Part shown: positions 14,455-28,584 of the stretch, piece after piece
How positions within the stretch are numbered: position 1 is the stretch's first letter
Layout: each line of letters begins with the position of its first letter
NCBI RefSeq assembly: GCF_001612615.1
Contig: NZ_BDAU01000011.1
Location: 62,001 to 126,000, forward strand
DNA length: 64,000 bases
Origin: Nocardia amikacinitolerans NBRC 108937
GTDB lineage: Bacteria > Actinomycetota > Actinomycetes > Mycobacteriales > Mycobacteriaceae
Direction: 5' to 3'
The notes under the pieces: generated by a model
Told to the model about the DNA's origin: nothing
Seen by the model: the letters and a program-made list of their open reading frames with translations, nothing else
Database searches by the model: none
Program-made: the position numbers and the translations under genes

Positions 14455-14591
14455 TCCGCACCTCCTGGACGTCTACCTCTTAGCGCTTATGGACCTCGAG
14501 TGTTGTCGCACGTTGCGGCGCAGACAGCTTAAGCGGTCGGCGCGGCAGGACCTGGGAGAACTGCCGTGCCCCGTGTCGGTTGCGTGCTCGC

Positions 14592-15302
14592 TCAGCTACG
14601 GGAATAGGGTCCGTCCGCCGAGGTGTGCGCGGCGGCGCGCCATTGGCTCGGGCTGCGGCCGTGACGTCGACGGAACCAGCGGGAGAAGTTGCCGGGTGAC
14701 GAGAACGCGAGCAGCTCGGCGATCTCGGTGAGCGTGTGGCGGCCGTTGGTGACCATGTGCCGGGCGAGTTCGGCGCGAGTCGCGTCGAGCAGGGTGGTGA
14801 AGGTCTCGCCTTCGGCGGCCAGGTGGCGGTGGACGGTGCGACGGTCGACACCGAGGCACCTGGCGATCTGGTCGACCGAGCAGCGTCCGGTGGGCAAGAG
14901 CAGTTCGATGAGCTCCCGGCCGCGTTCCAGCGTTGTCGCCGCGCGAGTGTCGCGGGGTGAGTCGAACAACTGCTGGGCGTAGGCGCGCAGCTGCGGGTCC
15001 GACATGGCGTTCGGCGCGTCGAGATCGGTTGTGTAGGTGATGATTCCGTTGAAGTCCTGCTCGAAGGCGACCTGTGATCCGAGGACGCGGTGGTGCGTGC
15101 GGCGGTCACGCGGCGCGGGGTGGGTGAAGCGGACTTCCGCCGGCTGCCAAGTGGTTCCGAGGAATCCGCGCAGGAGTCCGTGCAGTACGCCGACAGCGAG
15201 TTCGATGGCTTGCCGGGTTTCGCCCGGGCTGCCGAGATTGAGACTCAGGCGGATGGCGGCGATGCCGTTGTGCTCGGTGAGCCGGGTGCGCGGGACTGCG
15301 AA
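14592..15302 (-). pseudogene. AraC-family regulator, N-terminally truncated remnant
   Basis: The C-terminal AraC helix-turn-helix is intact (core LTEIAELLAFSSPGNFSRWF, then GRSPSQWR). An ATG at 15005 could give a 137-residue protein, but the same frame stays open upstream to about 15370. It encodes recognisable ligand-binding-domain sequence of the arabinose-binding type there, with RLTEHNGIAAIRLSLNLGSP, WQPAEVRFTHPAP and a phenylalanine-rich strand. Homology-like sequence stops near 15302, where the opposite strand becomes the transporter remnant. I found no ATG, GTG or TTG in the open frame above 15005. About 237 residues remain of the usual ~330-340. The first ~100 residues and the promoter appear deleted, so this is most likely a dead gene, although a short HTH-only product from 15005 cannot be excluded. 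Confidence 0.75.
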
Positions 15303-15505
15303 CCACCGGCGTCCTACCTGCCACCTTCCTGGACGCGGCGCGTCTCGCCCAGACGGCTCTGCCCACCGCCGCTATGTTCGCGCTCGGCACCGGGGTCCGG
15401 CTACACATCCTGAAGCGGATCGGCATCCGCCCCCTGCTGCTGGCTACCGCTTCGACGGTCTGGATCACCTCGATCGCTCTCGCCGGCGCCCTCCTCGCCG
15501 CCTGA
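15303..15505 (+). pseudogene. C-terminal remnant of a YeiH-type putative sulfate exporter
   Basis: Translating the frame that ends at TGA 15503-15505 gives about 67 residues resembling the last helices of the UPF0324/YeiH family: LPATFLDAARLAQTAL, then AAMFALGTGVRLHILKRIG, then a hydrophobic helix ending in GALLAA. Family members are ~330-350 residues with ten or so membrane helices, so only about a fifth is left. The remnant starts where the AraC remnant on the other strand stops. AraC/LysR regulators are often divergent from transporters, so a single deletion removing the shared promoter and both N-termini is the simplest explanation. The family call is by eye from a short stretch. Confidence 0.6.
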
Positions 15506-15567
15506 ATACGCCCCGGTGCCGATACCTTGCCCGGCGCAACGAAATTCATCGTCCTCGGCTTCGCGGC

Positions 15568-16758
15568 TCATGCGGGGATGCCGCCGCGAAGCCACTCGGA
15601 CCAGGGGATGCTCCAATCGCCGTTCTGCCAGATGTCGAGGGGATCGCCGCCGGTGTTGCGGACCTCGACGACGTCGCCGGGGATGACGAAGTCGTAGAAC
15701 CAGGCGGCGTCGGCGGGGGAGAGGTTCAGGCAGCCGTGTGAGACGTTGGTGTTGCCTTGGGCCCACATGCTCGCGGCCAGTGCGTGGACGAAGATTCCGT
15801 CGTGGCTGATGCGGACCGCGTGGTCGATGCTGGTGCGGTAGCCGCCTGCGCTGGCGGGCAGGCCGTAGGTGGTGGAGTCCATGATCACCGGGTTGTTTCG
15901 GTCGAGCACGGTGTAGATGCCGGGGCGGGTCCAGAACGACAGGTATCGGCCGCCGACGACGGTGGTGCCGCCCTTGCCCATCGATGTGGGCATGGTGCGC
16001 ACCAGGTTTCCGTTGTCGAAGACTTCGATCTGTTTGGTGTTGTCGTCGGCGATCGCGACGTGCGCGGGTCCGATGTTCACCGAGACCCGTTGGTCGCGCA
16101 GGCCGTAGCGGCCCTCGCCGAGCGCGCGCCCGAACAGGTTGGCCTCGACCGTGATTCGAGTACCGGGGGCGTGGTAGTGCTCCGGTCGCCAGTGCGCGTT
16201 CCGATCGTCGAGCCAGTACCAGGCGCCGGTGACGGCGGGCTGGGTGGTGACGGCGATGTGGCGTTCGGCGGCGGCCCGGTCGACGGGGTGGTCGAAACGG
16301 GCGGCGAGTACGAAACCCACTCCGTAGGTGTCGTTTTCGGCTAGCTCGACGAGATTGGCCGAGCGCAGGGAGACGTCGACGAGCTCGTGCGGTCGCACCG
16401 TGGTGCAGGTCGTCGTCGCGGTGATGTCGCCGGCTTCGCCGTGCGCCACGGCTTTGGCGGTGTAGGTGTGTGCGTAGCCGAGTGGTTCGGTGCTTGTCCA
16501 GGTCCGATGATCGGGTGCGGGTGCGCCGGGTAGTGATCTGCCTGTCTCATCGATCCACTCGACCGAGCGCAGTGTCCCGTCGGTGACCGTGACCGTGCCG
16601 GGGCTGCGCGCATCGACATCGTGGGCGCCGGGTGGCGGGTCGAATCGGATCGTGGCGGGTTTGGGCGGTGCGGGTTCCCGCTGCCCGCATCCGGTCAGGG
16701 CGAGGCCTCCCGCACCGGCGGCGAAGCCGATCAACAGCCGACGACGTCCCAAAGCCAC
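15568..16758 (-). CDS. L,D-transpeptidase lipoprotein (YkuD domain)
   Basis: Makes 3-3 cross-links in peptidoglycan outside the membrane. I place the start at GTG 16758 (396 residues) because GGGAGA sits at 16765-16770 and the N-terminus then reads as a clean signal: RRR, a hydrophobic stretch, and the lipobox LALTGC. Longer forms up to 16881 are possible but lack this fit. Two Ig-like segments (about residues 40-230) precede the YkuD catalytic domain. The catalytic signature SHGCLNLS, with an upstream histidine in FVHALAAS, is intact. The order lipoprotein signal, Ig-like domains, YkuD matches mycobacterial LdtMt2-type enzymes. It is transcribed in the same direction as the multicopper oxidase upstream, 170 bp away. 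Confidence 0.92.
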   Translation of the reverse strand: MALGRRRLLIGFAAGAGGLALTGCGQREPAPPKPATIRFDPPPGAHDVDARSPGTVTVTDGTLRSVEWIDETGRSLPGAPAPDHRTWTSTEPLGYAHTYTAKAVAHGEAGDITATTTCTTVRPHELVDVSLRSANLVELAENDTYGVGFVLAARFDHPVDRAAAERHIAVTTQPAVTGAWYWLDDRNAHWRPEHYHAPGTRITVEANLFGRALGEGRYGLRDQRVSVNIGPAHVAIADDNTKQIEVFDNGNLVRTMPTSMGKGGTTVVGGRYLSFWTRPGIYTVLDRNNPVIMDSTTYGLPASAGGYRTSIDHAVRISHDGIFVHALAASMWAQGNTNVSHGCLNLSPADAAWFYDFVIPGDVVEVRNTGGDPLDIWQNGDWSIPWSEWLRGGIPA

Positions 16759-16927
16759 CGCGCATCTCCCTTCGCCGGGTGTAGCAGGGCCGACCTCTGT
16801 CCGCCAGCATGTGTCAGCTACCCACCGCGCGAGGCGCCAACGAGCGGTAACTCCATCGATCCGTCGCAGAACCGACACCATTCCGCGATTGATTCCGGAC
16901 AGCGCGATGGATGGCCCCGAATCCTGA

Positions 16928-18799
16928 TCAAGCGGTGATGCGGATCTGTTGCATCATGTCGTGATCCTCGTGGTCCAGGTTGTGGCAGTGCCAGACGTAG
17001 CCGCGGATGGTGGTCGCATCGGTGTGGTTCGCGTGGTGCTGGGGTGCGGGGTCGCCGTAGGGCGCGATGGCTTCGGCGCCGTCGCGGACGCGCAGTGGGG
17101 TGTCGGGGTCGAAGCCGAGTTCGTCGATGGAGGGCCAGTACACCAGGACTCGGGTGATGGCGTCCGTCGGGCACAGGACGGTGTCCTTCCATCCGGTTTC
17201 CCACGGTTGGGGTGGCTGCTGGGGGCCCCGGACGAAGGCGTCGGCGGGCGGATTCCATCGTGTGCCCCAGGCCGGTCCGGGGCTGTTGGACAGCCAGTAG
17301 GCCGAGGTCAGGATGGGTTGCCTGCCGAGGATGCGCATCCGGGCCAGGTGCAGGTGGATCGGGTGGTCGAAGGGGGTGGCGTTGATCAGGTCCCATTGGT
17401 CGACGGTGCCCGCTTTCGCGACGTCGACATCGGTGGTGCGGAACGGCAGGTTGTTCAGCGCGAGCAGGGTGGAGGCGAAGGGGGGTCGCAGGGTGTCGGT
17501 CAGGCCCATCATCGTCATGGTCCTGGTCAGTTGCGGGGCGTCGAGCGGCTCCAGCGGTGCGGGCTGCCCGTCGCCGCCGCGCAGCCGGGCGGGCACGGTC
17601 GCGGCCGGACCGTCTCCTGCGACGGTGAACCGCATGATGCGGGGCAGCGCGGGAACCATGAAGACCGTGTTGCCGAAATCGTTGAGCTCGGTGTTGGTGA
17701 GCTCCACGCTCTCGCCGTCGCGCAGCCGGCTGAAATCGACGAGCAGGTCGGCGCGTTCGCCCGAACTCAACCGGACCGCGGTGGTCGGCACCGGTGCGTC
17801 CAGTAGACCGAGATCGTTGCCGATGACCCAGAACGGCATCCGGTTGTCGAACTCGAAGGTGTAGGTCCGCGAATTGGATGCTTGCAGCAGCCGGAATCGG
17901 TACAGGGTGCGCCGAACCGGCAACGACGGCCATGCGACGCCGTTGACGCACGCGACGTCACCGAACTGGCCGGACTGGTTGTAGCCCTCGGCGATATAGG
18001 TCCCGACCATCGGTTGCAGACTGCCGTCGGGGTTGAACGTGCGGTCCTGCACGATCAGCGGTATCTCGTATTCGCCGGTGGGCAGCCCGAGCGGGTTGTC
18101 CGGTGCGCCGGTGTCGAATTCGTCGCGCAGGTAGTACATTCCGGCGAGCCCGGCCTGGAGGTTGAGCCGGGTGATGCCCATCGCGTGATCGTGGTACCAG
18201 AGGGTGGTCGCCTGCTGCCGGTTGCCGTACCAGTTGCGGATGCGGCCGCCGTTGCGCCAGGTGATCAGCGGATGGCCGTCGAAATCCGGGTGGTTGTGCG
18301 CACCGTGCAGGTGCACGGTCATGCGGGGATCGGTGCGGTCGAGGTCGGTGGTGGCGTGCATGCCGGTGTCGACGTGTGCGGCGAGCACGTGCGGACCGAG
18401 TTCGTTGCGGAAGGTGATGTGTGCGGGGCGGCCCCGGTGCGCCTCGAGGGTCGGGCCGAGGACCGGGCGGGAGTATCCCCACGAACGGGTCTCGGGGAGG
18501 TCGCGGTGATAGCGGTGCACGCCCGACGTGGCCACCAGTTCGCCTGCGGCGGGGCGGGTCTCGGGGATGGGCAGCGGATCGGCGAACGGTTCGAGTGGCG
18601 GCGAATGGTAGTTGAACGGTGTGATCGGCAGTGGGGGCAGCGGCGGCAGCGGCAGCGGAGCGGGCGGTAGCGGGAAGATCTCCGCGGCGGCCGGTCCGCC
18701 TGCTGCCACGCCGAGCGCACCAAGCGCGCCGAGCACGAAACCGCGCCGTGAAAGTGTGTGCGCCGCTTCGCCAAAAGGGCGCTGCCAGGATCCATCCAT
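16928..18799 (-). CDS. Tat-exported multicopper oxidase (CotA/bilirubin-oxidase-like)
   Basis: 623 residues, three cupredoxin domains. The N-terminus carries a twin-arginine signal (SRRGF plus a hydrophobic stretch ending AAA), consistent with folded, copper-loaded export. Copper ligands are visible in order: HLHGAHNH, WYHDHAMG, HPIHLHLARM and the C-terminal HCHNLDHEDHDMM, which includes the type-1 copper Cys and the Met axial ligand. A Pro/Leu-rich linker follows the signal peptide. Such enzymes oxidise phenols, bilirubin-like pigments or metal ions with O2; the substrate here is unknown. GGGAG lies just upstream of the ATG. The 227 bp before the start (18800-19026) hold no gene and must contain its promoter; beyond them is a decayed MarR gene. 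Confidence 0.93.
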   Translation of the reverse strand: MDGSWQRPFGEAAHTLSRRGFVLGALGALGVAAGGPAAAEIFPLPPAPLPLPPLPPLPITPFNYHSPPLEPFADPLPIPETRPAAGELVATSGVHRYHRDLPETRSWGYSRPVLGPTLEAHRGRPAHITFRNELGPHVLAAHVDTGMHATTDLDRTDPRMTVHLHGAHNHPDFDGHPLITWRNGGRIRNWYGNRQQATTLWYHDHAMGITRLNLQAGLAGMYYLRDEFDTGAPDNPLGLPTGEYEIPLIVQDRTFNPDGSLQPMVGTYIAEGYNQSGQFGDVACVNGVAWPSLPVRRTLYRFRLLQASNSRTYTFEFDNRMPFWVIGNDLGLLDAPVPTTAVRLSSGERADLLVDFSRLRDGESVELTNTELNDFGNTVFMVPALPRIMRFTVAGDGPAATVPARLRGGDGQPAPLEPLDAPQLTRTMTMMGLTDTLRPPFASTLLALNNLPFRTTDVDVAKAGTVDQWDLINATPFDHPIHLHLARMRILGRQPILTSAYWLSNSPGPAWGTRWNPPADAFVRGPQQPPQPWETGWKDTVLCPTDAITRVLVYWPSIDELGFDPDTPLRVRDGAEAIAPYGDPAPQHHANHTDATTIRGYVWHCHNLDHEDHDMMQQIRITA

Positions 18800-19026
18800 C
18801 CGATGCTCCCGCCGGTGATGGTCTCGATCTGCGTCTTTACCAGGAGAAGCGACGCTACACGCTGGTCGGCGTCGATTCGGCGAAGCGCGGCCGTTCGGCC
18901 TTCGCGCCGTCCCGGTTCCGCCGCGTGCGACAGGGCGGCACAGTTCAAGCCCCTAGCTCCTGGCGCGTGGTTGCCGACCAGCCTTGTCGTCGTGTCGGTG
19001 GAGATCGGCGAAGCCCTCCGCCCGTG

Positions 19027-19302
19027 TCAACGGGCGGTGGCGAGTTCGTGCTCGGGGCAGTCGGTCCGCAAATCCGTCAGCGGCAGTGGCCGTTGCAGGA
19101 GGTGGCAGTGGTGCGGCTCGGCCGGATCGGGGTGGACGTAGGGATCGAAGAAGCGGCAGGTGCTGCACATCCTCGCGACGCTCACCACGCCGCGGCGTTG
19201 CAGCTCGCCGATCAGATGCAGCAGGCTGTTGAGCGTCGTCGCTCGGTCCGCGACCGACAACCCGGCCAGTGCCGACAGCAGCGGCTCGTCCCGGAGAAGA
19301 AC
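19027..19302 (-). pseudogene. MarR-family regulator, C-terminal remnant
   Basis: The reverse frame ending at 19027 encodes about 90 residues that resemble the C-terminus of actinobacterial MarR regulators: LSALAGLSVADRATTLN, then ELQRRGVVSVARMC, then a cysteine/histidine-rich tail (CRFFDPYVHPDPAEPHHC ... DCPEHE). The winged-helix DNA-binding part is missing. Upstream of about 19302 the frame runs through sequence that is coding-like only on the other strand. A 169-residue open frame reaches 19536, but its first half is the antisense of that other remnant. Truncated and almost certainly non-functional. Confidence 0.7.
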
Positions 19303-19509
19303 CAGACCGATCACGCCGATTCGGTGCCGCACATCCCGCTGCGCTACCTCATCGCCTTCATCTACCCGATCACCGCGACGATCCGGCCCTTCCTCGCCGC
19401 GGGCGGCCACGACGACGACCAGGTCGAGGCGATGTACCAAGCCTGGTTCAAAGCCGTCACCTTGCAAATCGCCCTGTGGTCGCAGCCCTACGCCGTATCC
19501 GCCTGGTAG
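19303..19509 (+). pseudogene. C-terminal remnant of an unrecognised protein
   Basis: The frame ending at TAG 19507-19509 gives about 60 coding-like residues including PLRYLIAFIYPITATIRPFL, then DDDQVEAMYQAWFKAV, then LWSQPYAVSAW. Codons have high third-position GC and the sequence does not look like antisense noise. No start or N-terminus is visible, because upstream is the antisense of the MarR remnant. I do not recognise the family. By analogy with the AraC/YeiH junction, this was probably the gene divergent from, and controlled by, the MarR regulator before a deletion removed both 5' ends. Confidence 0.45.
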
Positions 19510-19888
19510 CCGACCCAACGGCGCGTACTCCGGCACCGAGCCGGAGGTTCGCGCCTTGGTCGAGCGCGTGAGCGGAGCATGGGTGTCCGTCGGGATCGCG
19601 TCGTCGGGGAGGTCGACACCGACGGCGACGTGCTGCCGGACGATGTCGCGTTCCTGGAGGGTTTCTTCGCACGGGGAGGCGGGACACTACCGTCTGGAGC
19701 GCGGCCGGGCGGTGGTGTTCCCAGGGCCGCCACGGTTGGCGATCCCAGCGACTCGGCTACCTGTCGCAGCCGATGTTCGGGTTCGGGCAGAAATAGGTAT
19801 CCATCACCGTATTTCTACGGTCGCGGCAACTCCCTCGGAGGATGACGCTCGGTGAGGACGGGATACAGCCATCACCCCGAGGTTTTCC
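19510..19888. other. Non-coding or decayed stretch
   Basis: 379 bp between the unknown remnant and the DUF35 gene. Several short open frames exist on both strands, for example a stretch reading DGDVLPDDVAFLEGFF near 19620-19665, but none is long, started and recognisable. It may be another gene relic; the right end must contain the DUF35 gene promoter. I can support no gene here. Confidence 0.4.
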
Positions 19889-20665
19889 ATGTATCAGCAC
19901 ACACACGAATCGAAGACCACTTCCGTGGCGCGGACCGGGACCTTGATGATCCGGCGCTGCGGCCGGTGCGACAAGTTGTTCGCCCCGCTGACCGCCGCGT
20001 GCGCGACGTGTCAGTCCTCGGAGCTCGAGTGGGTGCCCTCGGCCGGTTACGGGTCCATCGTGTCCTGGCGGCTGGTGCACCGCAGTGTCGGCGGTCCGCA
20101 CGCGGAAGTGGAGCCGTTGACGACCGCTGTGGTCGAGCTCGACGAGGGGCCGTGGGTGTTCACGACGATCGAGGGCGATGGTCCGCTGCCGATGGACGAG
20201 TCGGTGCGGGTCCGGTTCCAGCCGCGTCCCCGGGTGGATCGGTTTCCGGTGTTCGTCGTCTGTGCCGACACGCGCGATTCGGCGAGCGATGAGCTGCCCG
20301 AACCGTCGCGGAGTGCGCCGGACGATGTCATCTCAACGCCTTCTCGGGACACCGGCCACAGTTATGACGGGTCGTGGATGCGGGCGGCGTTGGATCAGTG
20401 CGATCGACTCGCGGGTGCGGGTTGTCTGGACGCGGCCGCGAAGTCGTTGATCGGTTTCGCGATCCGCTGGGCTCCGTTCGGTGGCGCGACCGCGGGGGAG
20501 TTGCTGGTGACTTTCGGCGTGACACGCCGCCGGTTCCTGCTGATGGTGGACGAGGCGCTGTGCCCGCGGGGCAGCGACAGCATCGCGGTGCGCGAGCTGA
20601 AAGGTCGTTTGCTGGAGTCGTTGACGGAGGCGTGGGAGGTGGACTCCCTGCTTTCGGTCGGTTGA
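19889..20665 (+). CDS. Zn-ribbon/OB-fold (DUF35) protein with extra C-terminal domain
   Basis: 258 residues. The N-terminal half is a DUF35-type unit: a rubredoxin-like zinc ribbon (C24, C27, C38, C41) followed by an OB-fold with the usual GSIVSWRLVHR-type strand and a run of beta strands to about residue 125. DUF35 proteins bind acyl-CoA and partner thiolases or acyl-CoA-processing enzymes. The C-terminal ~100 residues are helical (SWMRAALDQCDRLAG, then FGVTRRRFLLMVDEAL), resembling DUF3263-like helix-turn-helix folds, but I cannot assign them. The gene lies 294 bp upstream of the acyl-CoA carboxylase, which fits an acyl-CoA role. Confidence 0.8.
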   Translation: MYQHTHESKTTSVARTGTLMIRRCGRCDKLFAPLTAACATCQSSELEWVPSAGYGSIVSWRLVHRSVGGPHAEVEPLTTAVVELDEGPWVFTTIEGDGPLPMDESVRVRFQPRPRVDRFPVFVVCADTRDSASDELPEPSRSAPDDVISTPSRDTGHSYDGSWMRAALDQCDRLAGAGCLDAAAKSLIGFAIRWAPFGGATAGELLVTFGVTRRRFLLMVDEALCPRGSDSIAVRELKGRLLESLTEAWEVDSLLSVG

Positions 20666-20838
20666 CGGGCCGAGCTGCGCTGTTCCAGCCTCGCGCCGAT
20701 CCTCTCCATTCGAAGACCCGGAACGCTACTCCATCCAGTTGCGATATCCGTGTGGTACTCCGACGCGTTCGAACAGTTCCCTCGGCCCGCCCGCCAACGG
20801 AATTCCTCGACTGTGTCATAACCTCAGCGGAGACATTT

Positions 20839-20855
20839 CCCACGCTACGCGTGGG
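20839..20855. promoter_or_regulatory. Short hairpin / dyad upstream of the carboxylase gene
   Basis: CCCACGC-TAC-GCGTGGG is a perfect 7-bp inverted repeat with a 3-nt centre, about 105 bp before the carboxylase start and 174 bp after the DUF35 gene. It could be an operator or a weak terminator; no T-tract follows. The surrounding 20666-20959 has no gene. Confidence 0.4.
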
Positions 20856-20959
20856 TAACAGCCACACGCCGTGCACCAGCGGAAACGGAGGTGCACACTA
20901 CGCCTGACCGGTAGTCGCAACCCGCCCGACCGGGCCAGTTCTGGGAAAGGAGCCGGCGA

Positions 20960-26422
<5,463 letters not shown>

Positions 26423-26431
26423 TCCTTCGGA

Positions 26432-26466
26432 CCGGTTGCTCGCTGTGGTCGGCAGCGAGCAACCGG
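26432..26466 (+). terminator. Strong hairpin terminator after the carboxylase
   Basis: CCGGTTGCTCGCTG / CAGCGAGCAACCGG form a perfect 14-bp stem with a 7-nt loop, starting 10 bp after the stop codon. No U-tract, as is common in actinomycetes. Confidence 0.85.
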
Positions 26467-26587
26467 CACGGCACCGAGAACACCGACGAACCGATCAGCT
26501 GGTGTCAGCATTCACGATCGACCGCATCCGCTGTGCGACAAGGTTTTCAATGCCGAGCCGTGGTCGATCGTTCGGTGCTTCAATTCT

Positions 26588-27322
26588 GTGGTGAGAATTC
26601 GCAGGCTACTCGAGATGGCGGGTGTCGCGGTGACCGACCTGCCCGGCGAGTACGCGAGGCCGGGCAAGGTCCGCCGCATCGGATTCGTCGAGGATCATCA
26701 GGCCATGGCCGTGGGCTTGGCGGCTATTCTGTCCCAGCAGCCGGACCTGACCGTTGTGGCCTTGGCGCCGACCGTTCCGAAATTGCTTGCTCAGACAACG
26801 GAAATGGATCTGGCGATCCTCGACTTGCGGCTGCCGGACGGCTCGAGCCCGCACGCCAACGTCGAAGCGCTCCGGCAGCACGGCATCGACTGCCTTGTCT
26901 ACACCACTGGCACAACGGGGGATTGGCGTGACCTGGTCCGGTCGGCCGCTCGGGCAGGCGTTTTGGGCGTCGCTCTGAAGAACGAGCCGATAGATCTGAC
27001 GATCGCGATGATCCGCGCCGCGGCCTCGGGCAGGCAAGTCGCCACGATGGCGTGGGCGGCCGCCATCGATACCGATCCGGCGTTGCCGAAGATCGATCTT
27101 CCACCGCGGCAACGACAGGTGCTCGAGCTGTATGCGAACGGCGAGACAGCCGGGGCGGTGGCCCGCAAACTCGGTCTGTCCGACCACACGGTCAACGACT
27201 ATCTGGCCCGAATCCGTCGGCGATACGCGGAAGCCGGTCGGCCGGTTCGTTCTCGCATCGACCTGTACAGGGAGGCGGCCAAAGATGGCTTCATCAAAGG
27301 TGACCGCCCCGCCTCCGAGTAA
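26588..27322 (+). CDS. LuxR-family response regulator
   Basis: 244 residues from GTG 26588; ATG 26615 is an alternative start nearer the receiver domain. The receiver reads IGFVEDHQAMAVGLAAIL, with the phosphoacceptor aspartate in LAILDLRLPDG, but lacks a classic acidic triad spacing and has an unusual second half. The C-terminal LuxR helix-turn-helix (LPPRQRQVLELYANGETAGAV, then LGLSDHTVNDYLARIRRRY) binds DNA. It overlaps the following kinase gene by 38 bp. The target is unknown. Confidence 0.88.
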   Translation: MVRIRRLLEMAGVAVTDLPGEYARPGKVRRIGFVEDHQAMAVGLAAILSQQPDLTVVALAPTVPKLLAQTTEMDLAILDLRLPDGSSPHANVEALRQHGIDCLVYTTGTTGDWRDLVRSAARAGVLGVALKNEPIDLTIAMIRAAASGRQVATMAWAAAIDTDPALPKIDLPPRQRQVLELYANGETAGAVARKLGLSDHTVNDYLARIRRRYAEAGRPVRSRIDLYREAAKDGFIKGDRPASE

Positions 27323-28520
27323 GACAGCGACGCCCAGACCGGTCCACGGTCCCGAGCGCAGCGCTGAGGATCGGCTCGTCCGCGGCGCAGGCTTGTTCGT
27401 TGGGACGGGTGGACTGTTCTACGCCGCACTCACGGTACAACCGGCGCTGTCGCAGACGCACCTCGCCGCGACATGGTGGACGCCAACGGCTTTGGCGGTG
27501 ATCTACCTACCGCCCGCCCTGATGGTGCTTACGGCATGGCTGTGGCGACTGAGCTGGCTGCGATCCGCGGTAACGGCATTCGCGGGCGGGTACGGCGTCG
27601 CGATCGTGTCCTGGTTTCTGGTTCGCACCGGTCACACGGTCGGTAATGAAACGACACTCTGGATCGTCTGGATGCCCGGGCTTCCCGCCGTCGCGATGTG
27701 CCTGTTCTGGCGCCGAGTGCCGTTCGTGTACTTGGCGATCGTCTGCGCGTTCAGTCAGCTCGCGACGATGCTGGTCCGCACCGACTACGACCGCAGCTTG
27801 CTGGTCAGCGACATCCTGTTCGCGGTCTCCTACTCGGCGTTGCCCGCCGCGGCCTGTGTCGGCCTGATCAGGACCGGCCGCATGCTCGACGAGACAGCCC
27901 ATGCCTTGACGGCAGCGGCCGCCGACAACGCCGCCGCCGAGGCGCGTCGCTTCGAGCGGCGTCGCTTCGACGGCCTCACTCACGACGGCGTGATCGCGAC
28001 GCTGCTCCAGGCCTCGCGCGCGGCCAATACCCCGCTGCTGGCCGGCTACGCGCGGTCCACGCTGGAGAGTCTGGACGGCTTGCGTTCCGCCGGCGAGCCG
28101 ACCGAGCACGTGGACACCGATCGATGGGTGGCGAACCTCCGCGCCGTTGTCGCCGACATCGATGACACGGTGCCGGTGCGGGTGAACGAATCCCCGGATC
28201 GCCTCGACACGCTACCGGGCGTGGTGGCGACGATGCTGATGAGTGCGACAGGGGAAGCTTTACGCAATTGGCAGCGGCATGCGAGCACGCCCGCACGACG
28301 GGCCGCGTGTGAGGTGGCCGTCACCGTCGAGCGGACAGCGGTGACGGTCGATGTGACAGACGACGGTGTCGGCTTCGACACCACCGCTGTGCCTTCCGTT
28401 CGGATCGGCTTGCGCGCCAATATCATCGAGGGATTCGCCGACCTACCAGGCGGCTGGTCCAGGATCGATTCCCTGCCGGGCCGGGGCTGTCGTGTCTGCG
28501 TCGGATGGGCGACGACGTGA
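27285..28520 (+). CDS. Membrane sensor histidine kinase
   Basis: 411 residues from ATG 27285, preceded by CAGGGAGG at 27269-27276; the frame is open further upstream but that part is antisense-like overlap with the regulator. About five membrane helices occupy residues 33-200. The dimerisation/phosphoacceptor region has FDGLTHDGVIATLL with His233, as in HisKA_3/NarL-type kinases. An HATPase domain carries GEALRNWQRHA (N-box-like) and VTDDGVGFD (G-box). It overlaps the response regulator gene, so it is its likely partner. Confidence 0.85.
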   Translation: MASSKVTAPPPSKTATPRPVHGPERSAEDRLVRGAGLFVGTGGLFYAALTVQPALSQTHLAATWWTPTALAVIYLPPALMVLTAWLWRLSWLRSAVTAFAGGYGVAIVSWFLVRTGHTVGNETTLWIVWMPGLPAVAMCLFWRRVPFVYLAIVCAFSQLATMLVRTDYDRSLLVSDILFAVSYSALPAAACVGLIRTGRMLDETAHALTAAAADNAAAEARRFERRRFDGLTHDGVIATLLQASRAANTPLLAGYARSTLESLDGLRSAGEPTEHVDTDRWVANLRAVVADIDDTVPVRVNESPDRLDTLPGVVATMLMSATGEALRNWQRHASTPARRAACEVAVTVERTAVTVDVTDDGVGFDTTAVPSVRIGLRANIIEGFADLPGGWSRIDSLPGRGCRVCVGWATT

Positions 28521-28584
28521 CCCCGCAGCACCAGGCCGACCCCCAAGATGTCCGCGATGTTCTCGGCATGCGGACACCGGCGGC

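Noticed and set aside
13640..14731. 363-codon frame on + over the exported-protein gene
   Set aside because: The - strand gene has a signal peptide and ribosome binding site; the + frame is Ser/Pro/Arg-rich and crosses the NRPS end.
15037..15741. 234-codon frame on + across the AraC/YeiH junction
   Set aside because: It is antisense of the AraC remnant and of the transpeptidase; the frame that makes sense for the transporter remnant is a different one.
18631..19509. 292-codon frame on + from the oxidase region to the unknown remnant
   Set aside because: Only the last ~60 codons look like protein; the first part is antisense to the oxidase signal peptide and the MarR remnant.
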